A stretch of DNA of 6,858 nt from an uncultured Chlamydiae bacterium (GTDB lineage: Bacteria; Chlamydiota; Chlamydiia; Chlamydiales; SM23-39), in contig CAIVVG010000153.1 of the NCBI GenBank assembly GCA_903909295.1, positions 1 to 6,858 on the forward strand. Reading direction: 5' to 3'. A program made the position numbers and the translations under genes. This document shows positions 1 through 4,985 of this stretch, piece by piece. Every line of letters begins with the position of its first letter. Positions within the stretch are counted from its first letter, which is position 1. The notes beneath the pieces are model-generated. The model saw nothing but the letters and a program-made list of their open reading frames with translations. It was not told where the DNA came from and made no database searches.

Positions 1-96
1 GGGGAAACACCTGATCCCATCCCGAACTCAGCAGTTAAGACCCTCGTCGCCAATGGTACTTGTCGCAAGAGACCGGAAGAGTAGGTAGCCGCCAGA
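1..96 (+). rRNA. rrf: 5S ribosomal RNA, 3' part (5' end outside window)
   Basis: The sequence carries the conserved 5S core CCTGATCCCATCCCGAACTC (positions 10-29), which matches loop B/C of bacterial 5S rRNA (E. coli CCTGACCCCATGCCGAACTC). The 3' helix strand GCCGCCAGA ends near 96. Roughly the first 20-25 bases are missing at the window edge. The exact 3' end is inferred from where the homology gives way to a T-rich run. An intrinsic terminator follows at 107-142, so this is the end of an rRNA operon. Confidence 0.95.
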
Positions 97-106
97 TTTT
101 TTCTTC

Positions 107-142
107 GCCCTGATTGGAGCAATCCAGTCGGGGCTTTTTTTT
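107..142 (+). terminator. Rho-independent terminator of the rRNA operon
   Basis: A 12-bp stem (107-118 with 123-134, including two G-U pairs) encloses a GCAA tetraloop of the stable GNRA class. It is followed by eight T residues at 135-142. The position just after 5S is as expected. On the minus strand the hairpin is not followed by a T run, so it should not terminate the converging porin gene efficiently. Confidence 0.92.
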
Positions 143-180
143 GTCTCGATTTTTTAGAAAGCAGTCGGGAGCAGCCCCCT

Positions 181-954
181 TCAGAATCGGATTTCTCCGT
201 TGATATCGAGGGCATTTTGATTGAACAGGCGCCATTCAATGGCGAGGCTGCCCGTCTTTTTATCGAGAATCGTCGCTCCCAAAGCCATGCCCCAACGCTT
301 TTCTCCATTGGAGGACGATACAGGGATGTCCGCGGTGCTATCGGGTTGTGGGAAACGGACGTAGGCCTTTTTAGGTGGCAGGGCATCTAGGTCAGAGATC
401 AGGTAGCTCGCTTGCGCATAGGGACAAAACCAGGAGGTTTCATAAGAAATACCGAGAGCGAACTGGGTTTCTTGATAACTGAGGGTCACGGGAAAGACGA
501 CATTGTAAGCTTGCCCGTCACCGAGAAAGTATTTAGGCGTCTGATCTGTTTGAAAATACTTAATGTCTGTTCCCGCTCGGAAATTCCCGATCTGACAAAA
601 GAGAATCTTCCCCCCCACACCCCAGCCTAAGTAGGGCTTGGTAAAAATCTCCTCATTGACTTGGAGTCGAGATCCGCCAGCGAGTCCATAGATGTCGATC
701 CAATTGCGGAAATTGAACGTCAGTACAGCCGCATGGGTCGAGAGTTGGATCGAGTTATCCACATGCTCGACAGTCTCGAGGGCATATTTGTCTTGAATGT
801 CTTGGTGATAGATCCAATCATCTAGATAGGTGAGGCGTAGAGAGCACCATTCCGACTGCATGGCAATCCCATGCGTTTGTAATCCCGGCTGCGCGGGGTT
901 CCCAATCCACATCGCCCAAACAGAGACAGGAAAGAGGACCACCGACCACCGCAT
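181..954 (-). CDS. MOMP-like outer membrane beta-barrel protein (chlamydial porin family)
   Basis: A 257-residue protein. Residues 1-14 form a short hydrophobic signal-peptide-like segment ending in VWA. Next comes GNPAQPGLQTHGI (18-30), which closely resembles the mature N-terminus of Chlamydia MOMP (GNPAEPSL..DGI). The segment CSLRLTYLDDWIYH (37-50) matches the MOMP pattern SMRMGYYGDFVF. The rest alternates polar and hydrophobic residues as in transmembrane beta strands, and the chain ends in Phe (GEIRF), the usual recognition residue for barrel assembly. MOMPs act as porins and structural proteins of the chlamydial outer membrane. This one is well below the 370-400 residues of Chlamydia MOMP and has only three cysteines (37, 120, 177), so disulfide cross-linking should be more limited. 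Short MOMP-like paralogues are known as expanded families in environmental chlamydiae. It diverges from hctA. No Shine-Dalgarno precedes the ATG; an extended -10 lies 7 nt upstream. The family call is good; pore activity is inferred. Confidence 0.85.
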   Translation of the reverse strand: MRWSVVLFPVSVWAMWIGNPAQPGLQTHGIAMQSEWCSLRLTYLDDWIYHQDIQDKYALETVEHVDNSIQLSTHAAVLTFNFRNWIDIYGLAGGSRLQVNEEIFTKPYLGWGVGGKILFCQIGNFRAGTDIKYFQTDQTPKYFLGDGQAYNVVFPVTLSYQETQFALGISYETSWFCPYAQASYLISDLDALPPKKAYVRFPQPDSTADIPVSSSNGEKRWGMALGATILDKKTGSLAIEWRLFNQNALDINGEIRF

Positions 955-970
955 ACTGCTTTATATACCA
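955..970 (-). promoter_or_regulatory. Candidate extended -10 promoter of the MOMP-like gene
   Basis: Read on the minus strand, 970-962 is TGGTATATA, fitting the extended -10 pattern TGnTATAAT. The hexamer is followed by 7 nt and then the ATG at 954. Transcription would then start at or next to the start codon. A TTGATT lies further upstream (995-990), but its 22-bp spacer is too long for a normal -35, so only the -10 element is supported. Confidence 0.35.
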
Positions 971-1035
971 GAAAATAGCCCCCCATCTCAATCAAATACT
1001 TGTTGCAAAATCGAAAAGTGTCTATGGATCGGGTT

Positions 1036-1263
1036 ATGGCCCTTCAGGATACCTTGCAGCGCTTACAGCTCCTCATTGAGGCTGTAGCCAAAGATTTAAG
1101 CAAAGTTTCTCGCGGCAATCGCTCTGCTGCGCAGCGGGTGCGCGTCGGGACGATTTTGCTCCAAAAAGTGGGAAGGCTCTTTCGGAAAGAGTCGCTCCAC
1201 GCAGAAAGGCGAAGCAGTCCAAAACGGCTCCGCCGAAGGGCGCGCAAACAAAAACGGCTATGA
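1036..1263 (+). CDS. hctA: Histone H1-like DNA-binding protein Hc1
   Basis: From ATG 1036 the product is 75 residues and aligns with the N-terminal domain of Chlamydia Hc1 from its first residues. MALQDT corresponds to MALKDT, GNRSAAQRVR (27-36) to GNKAAAQRVR, and LFRKESLHAE (48-57) to LYRKESIKAE. Hc1 condenses the nucleoid when reticulate bodies become elementary bodies, and silences transcription. In C. trachomatis its translation is repressed by the sRNA IhtA; I see no such RNA here. The start was chosen from family alignment: ATG 1024 and TTG 1000 are in frame but add residues that Hc1 lacks. The Shine-Dalgarno is weak (CGGG). Unlike the Lys/Ala-rich tail of Chlamydia Hc1 (about 125 residues in total), the tail here is about 18 residues and rich in Arg (RRSSPKRLRRRARKQKRL). 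The stop is 3 bp from the stop of a converging gene. Confidence 0.9.
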   Translation: MALQDTLQRLQLLIEAVAKDLSKVSRGNRSAAQRVRVGTILLQKVGRLFRKESLHAERRSSPKRLRRRARKQKRL

Positions 1264-1266
1264 ACC

Positions 1267-1587
1267 TTAAGTGAGCTGTCTGCGTTTGGCTCGTTTTTTT
1301 CGAGCCAGCGGCTTGGACTTGGAGAGGTGATCGATCACAGAATGTGTCACTTTTCCGGTTTTTACAATGATTTCCACACGATAACGATCGAATTCAAGCG
1401 TCTGTCGATCTTGGGAAGACAGCACTTCATCAAATAGGACACAGAGCAGCTCTCCCGAATCAGAAAAAAACCCTACCCCGCAACCTTTTTTTGCTTCCAC
1501 AGCGTCGCCTGTGGGTCCTGAGGTCCAAGAAATGGTCAATACCCCTGAGCCTTCAATGGGGTGAAAAAACACCTTTCCCTTTCTCAT
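1267..1587 (-). CDS. Small hypothetical protein, candidate antitoxin of a TA-like pair
   Basis: A 106-residue soluble protein with no signal peptide or membrane segment. The ATG overlaps the stop of the upstream gene as ATGA (1584-1587), a typical coupled-translation arrangement, and a Shine-Dalgarno AAGGGA sits at a suitable distance. Residues about 15-75 alternate beta-strand-like segments (GVLTISW, GVGFFSDSGELLCVLFDEV, RYRVEIIV), loosely recalling the DUF2283 type of small antitoxins that often partner DUF4258-like toxins; this is a guess. The last 18 residues are strongly basic (SKSKPLARKKRAKRRQLT) and could bind nucleic acid. The gene runs tail-to-tail into hctA with 3 bp between the stop codons. 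Function is not recognised with confidence; the antitoxin role rests mainly on position. Confidence 0.65.
   Translation of the reverse strand: MRKGKVFFHPIEGSGVLTISWTSGPTGDAVEAKKGCGVGFFSDSGELLCVLFDEVLSSQDRQTLEFDRYRVEIIVKTGKVTHSVIDHLSKSKPLARKKRAKRRQLT
1287..1307. other. Perfect 7-bp hairpin with a T7 loop at the hctA convergence point
   Basis: TGGCTCG (1287-1293) and CGAGCCA (1301-1307) are exact reverse complements separated by seven T residues. It lies 24 nt after the hctA stop and inside the 3' end of the converging gene, where it encodes part of the basic tail (LARKKRAK). There is no downstream T run in either direction, so it is not a canonical terminator, but it is the only strong hairpin near either 3' end. 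Confidence 0.3.
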
Positions 1588-1817
1588 GGCTTGATTTCCC
1601 TTAATCCTTTATGGATGTTTCGAATCGAATTCCCAGAACTGTACATCGTCGCGAAGTAATTCCCAGTCAGAGCTTTCTTTATGATTACAACTAGATATCT
1701 TTCGTTGTCAAGTCGATAAAAAAGATGATACTGATTGAGCTTTTCTTGTTCGAAGATTTTGGTGGGGTCTTTTAAAATTCTTTCGATGAGTTCGAGCAAA
1801 ATATCTACTGGAAGCAT
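1584..1817 (-). CDS. Toxin-like small protein (RelE/barnase-like fold), probably N-terminally truncated
   Basis: The longest open frame with an ATG gives 77 residues. It has a helical start (VDILLELIERILKDPTKIF), then strands YHLFYRLDN and RYLVVIIKK, then NYFATMYSSGNSIRNIHKG. This order (nPdkI, then a Tyr-rich strand, a VVV strand, and a T-x-Y strand ending in a basic loop) recalls the DUF4258 / phage-type RelE-barnase-like nuclease toxins. I infer an RNase fold but cannot confirm it. The reading frame stays open upstream of the ATG for 23 more codons, encoding AYCDRIVIGEEEL and NHSIRAHFP, which look like a real domain start with the His-x(4)-His-Phe-Pro motif of such toxins. Starting at 1817 would lose this motif, and the ATG has only a distant AGGG upstream. 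It overlaps the downstream gene by 4 nt and is markedly AT-rich. Confidence 0.5.
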   Translation of the reverse strand: MLPVDILLELIERILKDPTKIFEQEKLNQYHLFYRLDNERYLVVIIKKALTGNYFATMYSSGNSIRNIHKGLREIKP

Positions 1818-1953
1818 CGGAAAATGTGCCCTGATAGAGTGGTTTAATTCCTCTTCTCCAATGACAATCCGATCGCAGTACGCTGATCAGGGGGTGGTGG
1901 ACTGCTTCTTTGCTCGCCGCATAAGCCTCTATATGGATTTTTAACTTGCTCAT
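1584..1953 (-). pseudogene. Full extent of the toxin-like gene, apparently frameshifted near 1865-1889
   Basis: An ATG at 1953 opens a frame starting MSKLKIHIEAYAASKEAVHH, which loses sense after about residue 23. The neighbouring frame carries the toxin-like domain from 1886 down to 1584, bounded upstream by an in-frame TGA at 1887-1889. Removing one base in roughly 1865-1889 would join both into a protein of about 122 residues. That is a plausible full length and would restore the His-x(4)-His-Phe-Pro segment. Alternatives are a sequencing error, programmed frameshifting, or an unrelated N-terminal frame with translation from 1817. Upstream, an extended -10 (TGCTATTAAT, 1986-1977) could drive it. 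Confidence 0.45.
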
Positions 1954-2033
1954 TATAAGTTAGTTGCTGTTTATTAATTAATAGCAGATTTGTTGCAATT
2001 GATTTATAACTATAATAAGACTATAATAATAGC
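1954..2033. promoter_or_regulatory. AT-rich divergent intergenic region between the TA-like pair and the LRR-C26 gene
   Basis: About 80 bp of highly AT-rich DNA. For the minus-strand genes, an extended -10 TGCTATTAAT lies at 1986-1977 without a clear -35. For the plus-strand gene there are two TATAAT hexamers (2011-2016 and 2022-2027) and -35-like TTGCAA and TTGATT. Opposing promoters about 40 bp apart could interfere with one another, or share a regulator such as the candidate antitoxin. No clear operator palindrome is visible beyond short AT-only ones. Confidence 0.5.
1999..2027 (+). promoter_or_regulatory. Sigma-70/sigma-66-type promoter of the LRR-C26 gene, predicting a leaderless mRNA
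   Basis: TTGATT (1999-2004) and a perfect TATAAT (2022-2027) are separated by exactly 17 bp. With the last base of the -10 at -7, +1 falls on the A of the ATG at 2034. No Shine-Dalgarno exists between the promoter and the start codon. A second TATAAT at 2011-2016 with TTGTTG (1990-1995, 15-bp spacer) would give a leader of about 11 nt, also without a Shine-Dalgarno. Confidence 0.55.
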
Positions 2034-3578
2034 ATGATTGCTACAGTATATTCTCAATTCAATAGATTATTAGAATATCCGGTGAGTTACTTCTGGGGTG
2101 CCCCTGCCCCTGCGCCCGCCGTTCAGGAAACCCCTTCGTCAAAAATGGAGAGGGATCTCTTGGATTGGGAGGTCTCTGCAAAGAGTGAAAGCCAAAAAAT
2201 GGCACGCTCGGCGGCTTCACACAAAATCTCCAGATGCTATGCCCATAGCAACGGATACTTAATGTTGGGCGGTCTCGGGCTCGATTCTTTGCCACGCTGC
2301 TTATCGGAACTATCGCATCTGAAAACATTGGATTTAACAAATAACGACTTTTCTGAATTGAATTCTGATTGTTTGCCAAAAAATTTAATCAGGTTGGTGG
2401 CTTGGGGAAATAAAATAAATAAATCGGAATTTCTGAAGGATTTGGTCAAGCTGGAGTACGTAAACTTATCTGGCAATCAGTTGTCGGGTCCTATCATCTT
2501 CAAATCTCCCTCCTTAGAGAGTGTGAATCTATCTTCAAATAAGTTAGCCGTTTTTCCTTTATTTCCTAGTGGCGCGCAGCTAACGGATCTAGATCTGTCA
2601 ATGAATGATATCGTGGTGTTTCCTGCTGATGATTGCTTGCCTAAGGTCTTTCGCTACCTGGGGGCTCTGCCTCATTCGTCTGTTGGGCGAGAGCGGTTGG
2701 GTTCGAGTGGAAGGGAAATCGCGGAGCTGTCTGTGGGGGGGAAGTTGATCCCTGCCGAGCGCTTATTCAAAGCGGACACTCCAGTCATTGGTGTGGGCGA
2801 GCATGGGACGGCTTTGATCATGGGATCCAAGTTGCCCTCATTTGTTAAAAATTTGGGGGGACAGCCTCAGCATATCAGCCTGGATGGGCCTTTAGGTTTA
2901 AATGAGAGAAAGCTTACGCGGCAGACCCAAGAGGGCATTCAAGAATTGCGAAAAACTTCTCTCGGAAATGAGAGCCTTCCCGTAGCGCTATTACGGACGG
3001 CTTCTGAGGGGTCGGAGATCGCCAAAATCCGCGCCTACGCAGAAGCGTGTATTGCGAGAGTGCAGGGATTGGTGCTTCCTGGAGGAGGGGATGTTGAGCG
3101 GGAGTTTTATGATGCAACCACCCTCCTCACTCCCAACAGAGACTATGGGAGATCTCTGACCGAATTCGCCCTGGTTTTAGCCGCGGGGAGGGCAAAAAAG
3201 CCGGTGTACGGTATTTGCCGAGGAGCGCAGCTCATCAATGTGTTTCTGGGAGGTACGCTTAAGTCTCTAGGAGGATGGGAAACGGGCTGGAAGCTAGTCG
3301 ATGTGGCAGACGGCCCGCATAGAGAAGAGATTGCAAAGGCAATTGATGGCATTTCAATGCCCGCCCTTTCTGCTCATTCCCAATGTTGCGACAAGATCGC
3401 TGGGCCTCTGACCGTGGTCATGAAACACGGCGATATTCCCAAATTTTTGATCAGCCAAGATCGTTTACTGATCGCGTCTCAGATCCACTTAGAGGAGCCG
3501 TTTGAAGGTCAGTATTCAATTGGGTACCGCCTGCTGAAACTCTTCGCCGACAAAGTTCCGATCCGATCTAGTTTGTAA
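2034..3578 (+). CDS. Leucine-rich repeat protein fused to a class I glutamine amidotransferase / peptidase C26 domain; candidate effector
   Basis: A 514-residue protein in two parts. Residues 1-70 include a Pro/Ala stretch (WGAPAPAPA) and a helical segment; residues about 75-204 hold roughly six LRRs of 21-22 residues (LKTLDLTNN, LEYVNLSGNQL, LESVNLSSNKL, LTDLDLSMNDI). After a linker, residues about 249-506 resemble the gamma-glutamyl-GABA hydrolase (PuuD-like) family: PVIGV (250-254), LVLPGGGDVEREFYD (346-360), RDYGRSLTEFALVLAAGRAK (369-388), the nucleophile elbow GICRGAQLINVFLGGTL (Cys395), SAHSQ (446-450), and QIHLE (483-487) supplying His485 and Glu487. The Cys-His-Glu triad is therefore present. 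Family members cleave gamma-glutamyl amide bonds; the substrate here is unknown. LRRs in intracellular bacteria often mediate binding to host proteins, so a secreted effector is a reasonable inference, but no secretion signal can be proved from sequence. No classical signal peptide is seen. The LRR part is AT-rich and the C26 part GC-richer, suggesting domain fusion. No Shine-Dalgarno precedes the start. Confidence 0.92.
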   Translation: MIATVYSQFNRLLEYPVSYFWGAPAPAPAVQETPSSKMERDLLDWEVSAKSESQKMARSAASHKISRCYAHSNGYLMLGGLGLDSLPRCLSELSHLKTLDLTNNDFSELNSDCLPKNLIRLVAWGNKINKSEFLKDLVKLEYVNLSGNQLSGPIIFKSPSLESVNLSSNKLAVFPLFPSGAQLTDLDLSMNDIVVFPADDCLPKVFRYLGALPHSSVGRERLGSSGREIAELSVGGKLIPAERLFKADTPVIGVGEHGTALIMGSKLPSFVKNLGGQPQHISLDGPLGLNERKLTRQTQEGIQELRKTSLGNESLPVALLRTASEGSEIAKIRAYAEACIARVQGLVLPGGGDVEREFYDATTLLTPNRDYGRSLTEFALVLAAGRAKKPVYGICRGAQLINVFLGGTLKSLGGWETGWKLVDVADGPHREEIAKAIDGISMPALSAHSQCCDKIAGPLTVVMKHGDIPKFLISQDRLLIASQIHLEEPFEGQYSIGYRLLKLFADKVPIRSSL

Positions 3579-3605
3579 AGTCCCTTTCTGATACACTCTC
3601 CTCCC

Positions 3606-4946
3606 ATGTCGCAAGATCAAGGTTCTATTCGCAGTTTTTGTTCTAAGGGGTATGGCATTGCCGTGACTCAGAAGGGTGCTGAGGTGGAGGTGGCCCATAC
3701 GGTCCCGGGAGATGAAATTGTTTTTGAATGGACCCGTAAAAAGAGAACCCCTCATAAGGGGCGGCTGGCCGAGATCCTCACCCCTTCAGCCGATCGGGTG
3801 GAGCCTCGCTGCGCTCACGCGAAGATGTGCGGGGGATGCTGCTGGCAGCAGATGGACTATCCCGCTCAGCTGCGGGTGAAAGAGGAGCGGGTGCGGGCGG
3901 CGTTTGGGGGGAAGGTTCCTGTGGAGCCGATGATCGGTTGCGATTCTCCTTGGGGCTACCGGAACAAGATGGAGTTCACTTTCTCGGAAAATCGGGCGGG
4001 GACCCGGTTTTTGGGGCTCATGATCGCTCAGGCAGAGCCCTATGTCTTCAATTTAACCGAGTGCCATTTAGTGAACCCTTGGATGGCGGAGATGGTCCTG
4101 GCCGTGAGGAACTGGTGGGAGACGAGCGGTCTCAAGGCGTACCACCCTCCTGAGGACAGTGGGTCGCTTCGCTACCTGACTTTAAGAGAGGGGATGCGGA
4201 CAGGGGAGCAGATGGTCGTCCTCAATGTCTCCGGCAATGCCGAGTTCGCCCTCCATAGAGCGCAGCTCGATGGCTTTGTGGCGGCAGTTCAAGGGGAAGG
4301 TCGCTCTGTATTCTTGCGGATTCACCAGACCAAAAAGGGGCGCCCGACCCAGTTTTTTGAGATGCACCTGAGTGGAAAAGACCACATCGTCGAAGAGCTC
4401 CATCTCAAGGGGGGCAAGCTCTCTTTTAAAATCAGTCCGATTTCCTTTTTCCAGCCGAATACGCTGCAGGCCGAAAAGCTCTATGACGCGGCCCTCTCGT
4501 TTTTGGGGGAGTCGGAGGTGGTCTACGACCTCTATTGCGGAACGGGGACGCTCGCTATGGGGGCTTCCCAAAAGGCCAAGCGGGTCGTCGGTATTGAAAT
4601 CAGCCCTGAGGCGGTCCTCGATGCGGAAGAAAATGGGCTTCGCAACGGCATTGGGAATGTCAAATTCTATCAGGGCGATGTGGGACAGGTGCTGGCGCAG
4701 CTCAAAGAGGCTCGCCCAGATGCGGTCCTCGTCGACCCGCCGAGAGCTGGGCTGGACCCCCTTGCGCTGCACCACCTTAAGGAGCTGCTCCCTCAAAAAA
4801 TTATTTACATCTCGTGCAATCCGTTGACTCAGGCGTCCAATATTGAGGAGCTGCGGCAGGTGGGCTATCGGATCCGGCGGCTCCAGCCGGTGGATCAATT
4901 CCCCCATACCTACCATATCGAGAATATCGCGGTTCTTGAAAGATAG
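3606..4946 (+). CDS. rlmD: 23S rRNA (uracil-C5)-methyltransferase, RlmD/TrmA family
   Basis: A 446-residue protein that uses S-adenosylmethionine to methylate C5 of a uracil in RNA, most likely 23S rRNA. Domains in order: a TRAM-like RNA-binding domain (about 6-57); a [4Fe-4S] cluster site with Cys69, Cys75, Cys78 in the C-x5-C-x2-C spacing of RlmD and a fourth ligand probably Cys153; a central domain; and a Rossmann methyltransferase domain. The latter has YDLYCGTGTL (307-316) for cofactor binding, DPPRAGLDP (377-385), the nucleophile motif SCNP (Cys404) and FPHTYHIE (432-439) with Glu439 as likely base. Length is normal and all key residues are present. RlmD, RlmCD and TrmA are hard to separate by eye; the Fe-S cluster argues against TrmA. 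No Shine-Dalgarno is visible before ATG 3606 (CTCCTCCC precedes it), while a -10-like TACACT lies at 3592-3597. YajC follows 39 bp downstream. Confidence 0.94.
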   Translation: MSQDQGSIRSFCSKGYGIAVTQKGAEVEVAHTVPGDEIVFEWTRKKRTPHKGRLAEILTPSADRVEPRCAHAKMCGGCCWQQMDYPAQLRVKEERVRAAFGGKVPVEPMIGCDSPWGYRNKMEFTFSENRAGTRFLGLMIAQAEPYVFNLTECHLVNPWMAEMVLAVRNWWETSGLKAYHPPEDSGSLRYLTLREGMRTGEQMVVLNVSGNAEFALHRAQLDGFVAAVQGEGRSVFLRIHQTKKGRPTQFFEMHLSGKDHIVEELHLKGGKLSFKISPISFFQPNTLQAEKLYDAALSFLGESEVVYDLYCGTGTLAMGASQKAKRVVGIEISPEAVLDAEENGLRNGIGNVKFYQGDVGQVLAQLKEARPDAVLVDPPRAGLDPLALHHLKELLPQKIIYISCNPLTQASNIEELRQVGYRIRRLQPVDQFPHTYHIENIAVLER

Positions 4947-4972
4947 GGTCTTTTCTGGCAAACTGAACCCTA
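4944..4972 (+). other. Small inverted repeat between rlmD and yajC
   Basis: TAGGGT (4944-4949, including the rlmD stop codon) is the exact reverse complement of ACCCTA (4967-4972), with 17 nt between. The 6-bp stem lies just before the yajC Shine-Dalgarno and has no T run, so it is not a standard terminator. It may be chance. Confidence 0.2.
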
Positions 4973-4985
4973 ACAAGGGATTCTT

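Noticed and set aside
107..142. Terminator acting in both directions for 5S and the porin gene
   Set aside because: Read on the minus strand the hairpin is followed by GAAGAAAAAATC, with no T run, so only plus-strand termination is supported.
830..1087. Plus-strand frame of 85 codons over the porin/hctA junction
   Set aside because: It overlaps the porin signal peptide region and the first part of hctA in a different frame; hctA homology fixes the true frame.
2034..3578. IpaH-type novel E3 ubiquitin ligase (LRR effector)
   Set aside because: The N-terminal layout (a Trp-containing helix then LRRs) is reminiscent, but the C-terminal half carries GICRG and QIHLE of peptidase C26 and no E3 catalytic domain.
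4372..4827. Open frame of 151 codons on the plus strand inside rlmD in another frame
   Set aside because: The product is Ser/Arg-rich low-complexity sequence, typical of an out-of-frame reading of a GC-rich gene; it has no Shine-Dalgarno.
4182..4976. Long open frame of 264 codons on the minus strand opposite rlmD
   Set aside because: It is antisense to a protein with every RlmD motif intact; its translation has no recognisable domain, and GC-rich DNA readily gives such shadow frames.
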